DNA from: Candidatus Poribacteria bacterium
Lineage (GTDB): Bacteria > Poribacteria > WGA-4E > WGA-3G
Length of the DNA stretch: 38,253 nt
Direction of reading: 5' to 3'
NCBI GenBank assembly: GCA_028818705.1
Contig: JAPPNJ010000081.1
Span: 1-38,253 of the forward strand
Under the pieces are notes generated by a model. That model saw only the letters and a list, made by a program, of their open reading frames with translations. It was not told where the DNA came from and did no database searches. This document shows positions 25,989 through 34,597 of this stretch, one piece after another (position 1 is the stretch's first letter; each line of letters begins with the position of its first letter). A program made the position numbers and the translations under genes.

Positions 25989-28900
25989 ATGCGTCTACGA
26001 CGACTTAATTTGCTCCGATATGGACACTTCACAAACAACTCGTTTGAACTGCCTACCGCAAAATCGGATTTTCACATTGTTTTTGGGCCGAATGAAGCCG
26101 GCAAATCCACGGTGCTGGACGCAATCGAGGATCTGCTTTTCGGCATCCCCATACAATCGCCCTACGACTTCCTACATGACTACAGTAGTATGCGGATCGG
26201 TGCACTCCTTGAAAACACCGGGGAATCGCTAGAAGTAGTCCGGCGCAAAGGGAGCAAAGACACCTTACTTAACTTGGAAGGTTTACCAATCGTCGGCGGG
26301 GAGAGCGTTCTGACATCTTATCTTGCCGGTGCGGATCGCTCGTTCTTCAAGCGTATGTTCCATCTCGATCATAGCCGTCTTCAGGATGGCGGACGAGACA
26401 TCCTCGAGGCTAGGGATGATGTTGGTCAGATGTTGTTCTCGGCTGGGACCGGCATTGTGGGCTTGAGGGAACGTCTCAGGAAGCTTCGTAGCGAGGCTGA
26501 GGAATTGTGGAGTCCACGACACGCCAAGCATCGCAAGTTTTACATCGCCGACGATAAGCTCCAGAAGGCTATAAAAGAATTGCGGGAGCAAACCGTTACG
26601 GCAAGCAAGTGGCGAGAGTTGAAGCGAACCTATGAAAAAGCTCAGAAAACCTACTCGGAAGTCAACAACCAGATCAAAGAGATCAGTGCTGAGCGCAATC
26701 GTCTGAGTCGCATTCGCCGTGTGTTTAGCGACGTTCGTAGGAAACAGGAACTCGACGGCCAACTCGGGGAACTTTATGACGTTATTAGATTACCGGAAGA
26801 TGCAGCGACTTTGGTGAGAGAAGCTGAGCAAAGAGACATAGAGGTAGGAACACGCATTGCAACGCTTCAGGAGCAGTTGGAGCGTGCTGAGGAAAGCCTG
26901 AAAGAGCTAACGTTCGACGAGACGCTTATTCAGCGAGCCGAAGATGTTCGCCAATTATACGAAAGACGAGGCGCAATTTGTAGCGCGAAGGCAGATTTGC
27001 CAAAGCGCCAAGCAGAACTTAAAGCTGCGGAGGAAGAATTGCGAATAAATGCCTCTGAGCTTGACTGGACAGAAACCGACTCAATGGTGCTGATTGAGCG
27101 TATCCCATCTCGAAACAAGGTAAGCGTAGTGCGTACCCTTCTTAGCAAGAGGGGTCAACTAGATGCTGATGTCGCAGGCCATTCTCGTGTACTGCGCGAG
27201 CATCAGGAAACCTACGAAGCACTGAAGCAGCGGCTGGGCGACATGGATCAACCCGCAGATGTGGCGAGGCTAACCCAAGCCATTAGGATTTTGCACCGAC
27301 AAGGTGATCTCACGAGCCGTGTTCGAAGCGCTGATGAAGCTCACAAATCTGCGCAAGAATTAGTGGGGCGTAAACTCAAGGTTCTCAACCCCAGCGGTAT
27401 TGATGAAGAAACGCTTACGAATATGATTGTGCCAGTGAGGGCGGCGGTTCAGGAATATCAGGCACGTGAGCAGGACTGGAAGCGGCGCTTGCGAGAAACG
27501 CAACAGAAGGCCTCATCAGCATATCAAGAATTGGACGGTGCCATTGCTACATTTAAGCGTATAGTGCGAGACGAGCAAGTTGTCACTGACGAAGAGTTGA
27601 AAGATGCGCGTAGCCGCAGAGATGCGCTTTGGAACTTGGTGAAACTCAAACATGTGCGAGGTGAGACGATCCTGGAGGATCAGCGTAGCGGTTTTGAGCA
27701 GGAACTTGAAGACTTGGCTGGTGCTTTCGAACCTGCCCTGACCAAGGCTGATGACCTTGCTGACCGGCGTTTTGAGCACGCTGAGGCAACTGGGCGCATT
27801 GCAGAAATCAAACGAAAAATTGGGGAGCAGGAAATCCTTCTCAAGCAGTTGCAGGAAAATGAAGCTAGGCTCGTCGAAGAAGGCGAGCAACTGGAAGTTA
27901 AATGGACATCAATGTGGGCTGCTGCTCCTTTCGTGCCTTTAGCTGCTGAGGCTATGCTAGAGTGGCTAAATACCAGAGAAAAAATCTTAGAATCCATTGA
28001 GGAGCGAGAAAAGACTAACAACAGACTGGAGTCACTACGTGACGAGGAACGCAAGGCACGAGAAGAGTTGCTCGGTGAGTTGGCCGTGCTCGGGATTGAC
28101 ATAGCTCCACTTGCACAAGACAGCCTGAACATGATCATTGAACGTGCCACGGAAGAGCAGCGACTTTGCGAAGCTGAGGCTGACGAGAAGGCTCGGCTAG
28201 AGAATGATTTTGACGATGTGTCCAAGCGCGTTACACACAAAGAACACGACTTGAGACAAGCTATAGAAGCTCAAGACGATTGGCAGAAAAAATGGATTGC
28301 CGCGCTTCGTGAGCTTGGGCTTGCTAAAAATACAACGTTAGAAGCTGTTAGTGCGCAGCTGGACATCATAGATCAGATGCGCCAGACGGCGAGCCACATC
28401 AGGTCATTGCGATTTCAGCGCATAGACATGATTAATCAAGCCATCACCGACTTCGAACAAGTTGTTCGTCAGTTAGTTGAGGATGTATCTGAAGACTTGG
28501 CAGACCAGTCTGCCGAAAATGCCGTTCTGGAACTCGAAAGCCGCCTCACTAAAGCCGAGCATGTTAAAGAACTTCGTGAAGAGAAGAACGAAGAAGTGGA
28601 AAGGCTAAGTACACAAATCACTGGATATCAGAACGAACGTCGAGAGTTGACTGGTTCAATCTCCCACCTAAAGACGATGGCTACGGTTGAGACAAATGAA
28701 GCACTGAAGAAAGCTATTCAGCGGTCAGATCTACAACGATCTCTTGAACGCGAGCGACAGGAAATCATCAATAAGTTCAAACGGGACGGCGATGGAAAGT
28801 CGTTTGAGGAGCTTGTGGGAGAATGTGAGGGTGTCGTCCTTGACGAAGTAGTCGCGCACGAAAAGTCTATTCAGGTTGAATTGGAAGATTTGCAAAATCA

Positions 28901-29549
28901 CCTGAATGACAAGGCAGAAGAACGCTCGCGGGCACGTGAGGCTTTTCAGACAGTTGGGGGAGACGACGCGGCAGCGCGGGCCGCGGCGAACAAACAAGAA
29001 GCTCTCGCTGAAATGCAAGCAGTTGCCGAACGGTATGTTCGAGTAAAGACGTCATCCATGCTTCTCCAATGGGCGATTGATCGCTACCGACGGGAGAAGC
29101 AGGCTCCGCTGCTAAAGCGTGCAGGCGAACTGTTCAAGATCGTTACCGGCGGATCTTTTGCAAGCCTTCAGGTCGAATTTGATGATCAGGACGAGGCATA
29201 CCTGACAGGAGTACGGCCTAGTGGCAGCATTGTGCCTATGTCTGGCCTTAGCACAGGCACGGCCGATCAACTTTACTTGGCACTGAGAATTGCGGCAATC
29301 GAGGACTATTTGGAGCGCGCGGATGCTCTGCCGTTCATTGCAGACGACCTCTTTATCAATTTCGATAATGATCGGGCAGCGGCAGGATTCAGATTGCTTG
29401 AGGAGTTGAGTCAAAAGACACAGGTCCTGTTCTTGACCCACCATCTTCATCTCGTTGATCTAGCTCGGAGCACATTTGGCGATTCTGTCAATCTGGTGAA
29501 CTTGACGGATCAGGAGGCCGCTTCTGCCGCTCATTTACAAATCACGTAG
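25989..29549 (+). CDS. yhaN: YhaN/SbcC-like SMC-type ATPase
   Basis: This is a 1186-residue SMC-like ATPase. Walker A is GPNEAGKS (33-40). A long coiled-coil middle spans about 190-1040. The ABC signature LSTGT (about 1087-1091), Walker B FIADDLF (about 1116-1122) and an LTHH switch follow. There is no CxxC zinc hook at the coil tip, so it belongs with YhaN and not with Rad50/SbcC. It should clamp DNA and regulate the YhaO nuclease. The ATG at 25989 is chosen over TTG at 25983 because AGGA lies nine bases upstream. A hairpin follows three bases after its stop, and the next operon is convergent. Confidence 0.88.
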   Translation: MRLRRLNLLRYGHFTNNSFELPTAKSDFHIVFGPNEAGKSTVLDAIEDLLFGIPIQSPYDFLHDYSSMRIGALLENTGESLEVVRRKGSKDTLLNLEGLPIVGGESVLTSYLAGADRSFFKRMFHLDHSRLQDGGRDILEARDDVGQMLFSAGTGIVGLRERLRKLRSEAEELWSPRHAKHRKFYIADDKLQKAIKELREQTVTASKWRELKRTYEKAQKTYSEVNNQIKEISAERNRLSRIRRVFSDVRRKQELDGQLGELYDVIRLPEDAATLVREAEQRDIEVGTRIATLQEQLERAEESLKELTFDETLIQRAEDVRQLYERRGAICSAKADLPKRQAELKAAEEELRINASELDWTETDSMVLIERIPSRNKVSVVRTLLSKRGQLDADVAGHSRVLREHQETYEALKQRLGDMDQPADVARLTQAIRILHRQGDLTSRVRSADEAHKSAQELVGRKLKVLNPSGIDEETLTNMIVPVRAAVQEYQAREQDWKRRLRETQQKASSAYQELDGAIATFKRIVRDEQVVTDEELKDARSRRDALWNLVKLKHVRGETILEDQRSGFEQELEDLAGAFEPALTKADDLADRRFEHAEATGRIAEIKRKIGEQEILLKQLQENEARLVEEGEQLEVKWTSMWAAAPFVPLAAEAMLEWLNTREKILESIEEREKTNNRLESLRDEERKAREELLGELAVLGIDIAPLAQDSLNMIIERATEEQRLCEAEADEKARLENDFDDVSKRVTHKEHDLRQAIEAQDDWQKKWIAALRELGLAKNTTLEAVSAQLDIIDQMRQTASHIRSLRFQRIDMINQAITDFEQVVRQLVEDVSEDLADQSAENAVLELESRLTKAEHVKELREEKNEEVERLSTQITGYQNERRELTGSISHLKTMATVETNEALKKAIQRSDLQRSLERERQEIINKFKRDGDGKSFEELVGECEGVVLDEVVAHEKSIQVELEDLQNHLNDKAEERSRAREAFQTVGGDDAAARAAANKQEALAEMQAVAERYVRVKTSSMLLQWAIDRYRREKQAPLLKRAGELFKIVTGGSFASLQVEFDDQDEAYLTGVRPSGSIVPMSGLSTGTADQLYLALRIAAIEDYLERADALPFIADDLFINFDNDRAAAGFRLLEELSQKTQVLFLTHHLHLVDLARSTFGDSVNLVNLTDQEAASAAHLQIT

Positions 29550-29552
29550 TTA

Positions 29553-29593
29553 GGATAAGTAAATAATTGTAAGATTATCAGCAATTCTTATCC
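29553..29593 (+). terminator. Hairpin after yhaN, terminator-like
   Basis: GGATAAG (29553-29559) pairs with CTTATCC (29587-29593), with an inner AATTG/CAATT pair and a five-base bulge. It starts three bases after the yhaN stop. No T-tract follows on the plus strand, so it may be an RNA 3'-end stabiliser. The rest of the convergent gap to 29898 shows nothing else. Confidence 0.4.
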
Positions 29594-29898
29594 AAGTGAA
29601 AAGTCAATGTACTTTTGAAGTTTTTGGACCAAAATTTTTGCCGATGACATATCCTCGATCCAGTTGGCAGTTTCTCTTGTCAAAACGAGCACTTAGACTC
29701 GTACAGGCACTTTTCAATATCAACTGGCGGGACCAATTAACGCCTCTTCACTAAAAACCGCGGCTGCTTATCTTTGTTATGGAATGAATATAGAAATAAA
29801 ACGCCTTCCCACTAGTAGCCGTGGAACTTCTCGGAAAGTTGATAGTTCTTCTCGGCAATGTGCCGTAGTATTGTCCTGATTAATTATCTGAGCAGCAG

Positions 29899-31677
29899 CT
29901 AGAACGTCCACACAGTTTTTGCAGCGAGTTTTGCCAACTTTTCTTGCCTGGAAGTTATTGCGTGCGGGGACCAATCTTCATAGTCGAGTTCTCGGGTCAA
30001 TTTGATAGCGCTTCGCTCGAAAATCTCTTTTTTTCGAGAAAAACTTATGTTGTCGCCTTGGCTGGGTCGATTATCCTCTATACCCAGCAGAGTCAGGTTT
30101 CCAATCCGGTAAATCCAATCCTCTGGATTATGTTCCTCGAAATTATTCCAGCCTGACCAGTGGTATTCGGACCTGGGGATAATATGCTCCAGGCTGCAAT
30201 GTTGTTCGTTGATCAGCCTGCCGTCGCTTTGCATGGAATGATTTATGCTAAGTAAAAATCGCTTGGCTCTTCTGTCGCGCACGTTGCGTATTTCAACGAC
30301 TTTCATTTTCTCGATGAATTTATCGTCGTTGATGATCCCGTAAGTGACATCGAACTCTTCCAGAAAACACATAATGTCGACATCGTATAGATTGTTGGCG
30401 GACATGATTCTTTTTGCGAGATTCGAAAACTCGCTTTCGAATTGCGACGGTTCGAATTTTGGAACGACGAGTGCCGTCCGTAAGATAAAAGAAGTAATTC
30501 GGTTCAGATCTGCATGTACTCGTTTCGCCAATCTTCTTTTTTTTACAGAATCCGGTTCCATGACGTAGCGGTTCAGCAAGGCGAAAACTATCGGTTGCGC
30601 CACTTTGTAGGCTTTCAGTTCTTGAAGAAAAATGGACAGATTCCTTTTTTTCTTGTTCGAGTTGGAATGCTTTTGAAAGTTTTCGGCAAAAGCGTTCGTG
30701 GTGCTCGGATTTGCAATCGTCTCGAAAAGCGCCACGCGTTCTTTCAAGGAAAACTTGGACACCAAATCATAAACATAATCCGACGGATGTTGGGGATCGG
30801 TCGTGGAGCGAATCATCTCCCGGGTTTTGCGGTAAAAACTTTGTTTGGGCAAAAAGCCATATTCACATTGGAAATAACACCGCGCATATTCACCTGCCTT
30901 GGTATCACTTCTGAGTTGAACGCGTACGTTTTCAAGATTGTCGTGGACGGTGTCTCTCCGTGGTTTTTCCTCGGGAGCATTGAAGTAGGAATACAAATAG
31001 TTGCGTATCAAGTCCAAATCTTCGAGTCGCTTGCCACGGCAGTTTATCGTTTCAAAAACAGAGTTCGGGTCAATATCATCTGGTATATGTAAGCAAGCTA
31101 CTTCTATTTTATTGAGCAGAAAATCCATGAATCGTTTGGATTGTTCTATGCCCATACCAGAGACGAATTGATCAATTTCCTGCCAAGCATCAGTAAGCTT
31201 TCCGTTGGTTCCGATGCTGCTGCCTCGAATCATCAGGTTATAGCGCGTCCTGTCGTCTCGTGGCGGTGTAAGGCGAGGTTCAAGCTCGTCGGCGTCAGGT
31301 AGCCGCGCGGTACTATTTACGTCTAGGTCGAACAACACGCGAAGTGCATGGTTCTCGTATATTTGCTGGTTTGTTTCATAGAATAAACGACTGAGGCAGG
31401 CGCAAATGAGAGATAGCGTCACCATACGTTGCTGGCCGTCGTTGATTTCCCAGAATTTGGTTCCTTTCTCTATCAGTATGATTGCACCGAGAAAATAGCA
31501 TCTCCTCTTTTCCTTGATGGCTTCATCGATATCTTGCAACAACTCCCGGACATGCTCTTTGGTCCAGTCATAGTGGCGCTGATGCCAAGGCACCGCAAAC
31601 CTGCCCTCGTAAAACAAGTGCGAGAAGATTATTTGCTTGGTGCTGATTGCTGTATTTTTGTCATTAGAAACTGTCAT
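29899..31677 (-). CDS. DUF262-DUF1524 HNH nuclease, likely phosphorothioate-dependent effector
   Basis: This is a 592-residue protein of the GmrSD/SspE type. The N-terminal DUF262 domain has QRHYDW (33-38) and the nucleotide-binding DGQQR (80-84). The C-terminal DUF1524 HNH domain starts at EHII (about 497) and includes GNLTLL and the conserved Asn and Lys residues. DUF262 proteins hydrolyse NTP and drive cleavage of modified DNA; SspE does so in response to phosphorothioates. Its ATG at 31677 overlaps the dndC stop by four bases (ATGA), which ties it to the sulfur-modification operon. I infer it is the restriction arm of this Dnd system. A GmrSD-like type IV enzyme for other base modifications is the alternative. 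It ends the operon. Confidence 0.82.
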   Translation of the reverse strand: MTVSNDKNTAISTKQIIFSHLFYEGRFAVPWHQRHYDWTKEHVRELLQDIDEAIKEKRRCYFLGAIILIEKGTKFWEINDGQQRMVTLSLICACLSRLFYETNQQIYENHALRVLFDLDVNSTARLPDADELEPRLTPPRDDRTRYNLMIRGSSIGTNGKLTDAWQEIDQFVSGMGIEQSKRFMDFLLNKIEVACLHIPDDIDPNSVFETINCRGKRLEDLDLIRNYLYSYFNAPEEKPRRDTVHDNLENVRVQLRSDTKAGEYARCYFQCEYGFLPKQSFYRKTREMIRSTTDPQHPSDYVYDLVSKFSLKERVALFETIANPSTTNAFAENFQKHSNSNKKKRNLSIFLQELKAYKVAQPIVFALLNRYVMEPDSVKKRRLAKRVHADLNRITSFILRTALVVPKFEPSQFESEFSNLAKRIMSANNLYDVDIMCFLEEFDVTYGIINDDKFIEKMKVVEIRNVRDRRAKRFLLSINHSMQSDGRLINEQHCSLEHIIPRSEYHWSGWNNFEEHNPEDWIYRIGNLTLLGIEDNRPSQGDNISFSRKKEIFERSAIKLTRELDYEDWSPHAITSRQEKLAKLAAKTVWTF

Positions 31678-32840
31678 GTGCATGTTTTTATAAGAGCGAG
31701 CCTCCCGTCTTCACGGATTTTATCGACTCGCCAGATATCTTGGATCATCTCGATTTCCGAAGTGGAGATGATTCGCTCACCAACCTCCTCTTCGAGTTCT
31801 TGTAATGCTGCTAGAATTTCCTGCCGCACTTCAAGCAGAAAGGGCCCCATGACGCGATTTCCGTTAGCCTTGATCCTGACTTTTCCGTCCCGCCTTACAG
31901 GCATTCGATTCTCGTCGTCTTCTCGCAACTTAATGAGCCATTCCCGAAAATCCGCTAGTGCTTCCAGCTTTTCTTCTTCTTCGTGTCCGGCGTCTATAAG
32001 ACCGCGCAGGCTTTTGTCTTTTTGGACGACGGTGCAAGTCCAGCATCCGAAACGTGGCGAGGTTGTTCCGCAAGAGGGCGCGTCTTCTTTGCTCAGTACG
32101 AGTGGGCACTCGCCGCCGCTAGCGTTGCGGTAAAGCGTAACAAGGTTCCTATGAGAGTCGCCCCAAGGCGGTTTGAGTTGCATCAATATCATCCACACGT
32201 CTTGATCCTGTAAATCAGCGAGGGGTGCGAACATGCGGCATCCCTTTATGTTTCCGTGTGGATTCATCTTATGAGCCTTCACGCCGTGTTTTTTCATGTT
32301 GCGTTGGCGGTTTTGGGATTCGCTCCTGCGCGTTCCGACCAACAAGACAGCTCGCTTGTGAGTGAGCAGGAGTTTCTCCAGCAAGCGTTCGGTGGGGAGA
32401 ATCTTCATCCGGTCCGTACACCATCGGAAGTTGCGAGTTGGTGGAATGTAGCCACGGCCAATCAAATTGACCCAGAAAGTCTGATCGACGTAAGGCTTCG
32501 TTATGGTTACGCGGACGGGCAATCCGGCCTGCTCTGCGGCTTCACGGATAACCGAGAGGCTGTTCTTCAAATGCTGGATAACGAGGGGCGATTCGACGAG
32601 GGTATCGTTCGCTATGACGTGAATCTGGCGCTTCCGTTCTTCAGGGGGAAGCGACAGCATAATTTCCCATACAAGGTGCAGTAAAAGCGTCGAATCCTTG
32701 CCGCCGGAATAGGCGACGAGCCACGGATCGTTATGTCTCTTTCGATACTCAGCGAGCATCACTTCACGCACGGCATCAAGCCGCCCGACAACATCCTGGA
32801 CGATCTGTGTTTCTACCTTATTCGTGGAGCTTTGCGCCAT
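31674..32840 (-). CDS. dndC: DNA phosphorothioation protein DndC (PAPS-reductase-like)
   Basis: This is a 388-residue member of the DndC family, which activates DNA with ATP and passes sulfur to the backbone. The PP-loop motif is SGGKDS (45-50). Cysteines C141 (FRWC), C257 and the C266/C269 pair in FGCWTC are the probable 4Fe-4S ligands; C245 is also nearby. It is shorter than the approximately 490-residue DndC of Streptomyces, but the core looks complete. The cysteine desulfurase DndA that supplies sulfur is not in the window, so a chromosomal IscS is expected. It is fourth in the minus-strand operon, 228 bases after the DndE-fusion gene and overlapping the DUF262 gene. Confidence 0.93.
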   Translation of the reverse strand: MAQSSTNKVETQIVQDVVGRLDAVREVMLAEYRKRHNDPWLVAYSGGKDSTLLLHLVWEIMLSLPPEERKRQIHVIANDTLVESPLVIQHLKNSLSVIREAAEQAGLPVRVTITKPYVDQTFWVNLIGRGYIPPTRNFRWCTDRMKILPTERLLEKLLLTHKRAVLLVGTRRSESQNRQRNMKKHGVKAHKMNPHGNIKGCRMFAPLADLQDQDVWMILMQLKPPWGDSHRNLVTLYRNASGGECPLVLSKEDAPSCGTTSPRFGCWTCTVVQKDKSLRGLIDAGHEEEEKLEALADFREWLIKLREDDENRMPVRRDGKVRIKANGNRVMGPFLLEVRQEILAALQELEEEVGERIISTSEIEMIQDIWRVDKIREDGRLALIKTCT

Positions 32841-33068
32841 TCTAAGTCCGATACGCTTTTACTTCATGTCATGATTCTTCTCTCAGGACATTTTGGTAAT
32901 GTTGCAAATTTGTTTGACTATAAGATTGAGTGATGCTTTTGTAAAGAGTTTAGAGTTAGTCTGTGTCTCCCCACCTTCCTTGTTTAGTCGTGGTAAGACC
33001 TTTTTCCATAAGTTGCATTTATGTGATCGAGCTTTCAAGCTTTTCGGCTCAGTTTTCGAAATGCCGTG
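32841..33068. other. Gap between the dndE fusion gene and dndC
   Basis: 228 bases, AT-rich on the dndC side. I see no gene, terminator or strong promoter. dndC and the DUF262 gene may have their own promoter here, because the other genes of the operon are packed within a few bases of each other. Confidence 0.4.
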
Positions 33069-34595
33069 TTATGGTTCCCACGAAACGATTTTCCGAGTCT
33101 TGGCCTCGGACCTGATCCGGCAAAGCGCTTCGCCGACATTTAATCCGGTCAAGGGTTGAGTGTTTCCGAAAATCCGCTTCGCGGGCCCCGGTTTAGCCTG
33201 CGTGTTGAACGCTAGTGTCAAGCCCATATTGTCGAGGTAATCATCACCAGTCCCCTCGAAGTCATCGGGTGACTGAGACGCGAGCATAATAACCCCACCC
33301 TTGGAGCGACTCATGCGAACAAGGTTTGCAAGCGCAGGCAACTTGGTCCGAAGCACGACATGCGCCTCATCAAGCAATGTGACCTGGCGCAGAGCACGAA
33401 TTCCCTTATCATCCGTCGGCGCATCGAGTTGTGAGTTCAACCATCTGTCCAAGGCACTCAGAGTGAGATTAATAATAAGTCTCCTCAATTCCTCAGAACT
33501 GTCTTGAGGTAATTGGACAATCCAACTTTTTGCAAAAAATTCATCAGGTGGGCAATTGGGTACAAACAGTTTGAATTGTGTCAGTTCATTTAAGGTTGCG
33601 GTCAATTCGTCAGGTTTGCGCCTACGTTCTTCGTACTCGATCTCAAGCGAGCGAGCCAAATCTTGCAATGTGACGGTTTCGCCCATAGAACAAGACTGCA
33701 ATGTTGCTGTGACCGCTTCTCTAAGAATATCCGACTGCACACCGCTAATGCTGCGTGATTTTACAGCTGCGATTGAATCTCGGATATGTGATGCCGCCAT
33801 TTTGATTGCGTTACTACTAGTGGACGCCACATGGAGAACATCCAACGGAATAGGGTTGTCGGGCGGGGAAAGAACATTCGCTTCATAAATCGCAGCTAGT
33901 TTTTCTGCCAAGTCACCCTTGAAATCGAACACAAGTAACGGGACATTACCATATCTGTGCAGGTCTTTCAGTATGTGAATGGCGGTCCTAGTCTTGCCAG
34001 AGCCGACACCACCCATAATTGCTATATGGGGACTGCCACCGGCAGCATTGAGCGCAAAATCAACGTTCTCGCCAGTACGGCTGTCCCTTGCCACCTCGCC
34101 AATTGATAGGTGTACCTCGCCAATCAAGCCCGTAGATGGAGACGTGAGCGGCACGCCGTTGCTACTTTCTCCAGTAAAATCTGCTAAATCTGCCAGCCTA
34201 GCAACAAATTCAGCCATTTCGCCTCCAGCATTTTCCCAGTCCTTAGACAGAAGTTCCGCTCCCCGTTTCCAGTGAGCGGATACTATAGCCTGGAGGTCTC
34301 GTCTGGATATGTTGCGGTCTCCAGCCCTCTGCGTGATTAACGCGAGCCATGCAGTTGAATCGACTTCATCACCAAAGAGCTGTGTACCACGTAGTGGAGT
34401 AGCCATGTCTTCATTTTCCTCGTCCATTAAAAGCGAAGGCGGGGTAGACAAGGATAATGATCGCGCAATCGCGAGCCTTGCTGCTACATAGCGGTGACGC
34501 CAGCCGAGTTTAGTGGTCAAGTCACGGCATATCTCATTTGAAGCTCGTGTAGTACGAAAAGTTGTGTTTGACAGATCAGCGACCTTAAATTCCAT
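33069..34595 (-). CDS. dndE: DndE domain fused to a HerA/FtsK-like ATPase (DndEi-like)
   Basis: This is a 508-residue fusion. Residues 1 to about 110 match the DndE family (DUF1832): a start of the type FKVADLSNTTFRTTR followed by a basic helix. The rest is a HerA-like ATPase with Walker A GGVGSGKT (195-202), FDFKGD at about 223-228 and Walker B LLDEAH (407-412). Ordinary DndE is about 110 residues and binds nicked DNA. Fusions with a helicase domain are known in some bacteria (DndEi) and are required for modification there. The gene starts two bases after the dndD stop, so coupling is strong. The ATPase might translocate along DNA to present modification sites; this is inference. It should act with DndC and DndD. 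Confidence 0.88.
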   Translation of the reverse strand: MEFKVADLSNTTFRTTRASNEICRDLTTKLGWRHRYVAARLAIARSLSLSTPPSLLMDEENEDMATPLRGTQLFGDEVDSTAWLALITQRAGDRNISRRDLQAIVSAHWKRGAELLSKDWENAGGEMAEFVARLADLADFTGESSNGVPLTSPSTGLIGEVHLSIGEVARDSRTGENVDFALNAAGGSPHIAIMGGVGSGKTRTAIHILKDLHRYGNVPLLVFDFKGDLAEKLAAIYEANVLSPPDNPIPLDVLHVASTSSNAIKMAASHIRDSIAAVKSRSISGVQSDILREAVTATLQSCSMGETVTLQDLARSLEIEYEERRRKPDELTATLNELTQFKLFVPNCPPDEFFAKSWIVQLPQDSSEELRRLIINLTLSALDRWLNSQLDAPTDDKGIRALRQVTLLDEAHVVLRTKLPALANLVRMSRSKGGVIMLASQSPDDFEGTGDDYLDNMGLTLAFNTQAKPGPAKRIFGNTQPLTGLNVGEALCRIRSEAKTRKIVSWEP

Positions 34596-34597
34596 GA

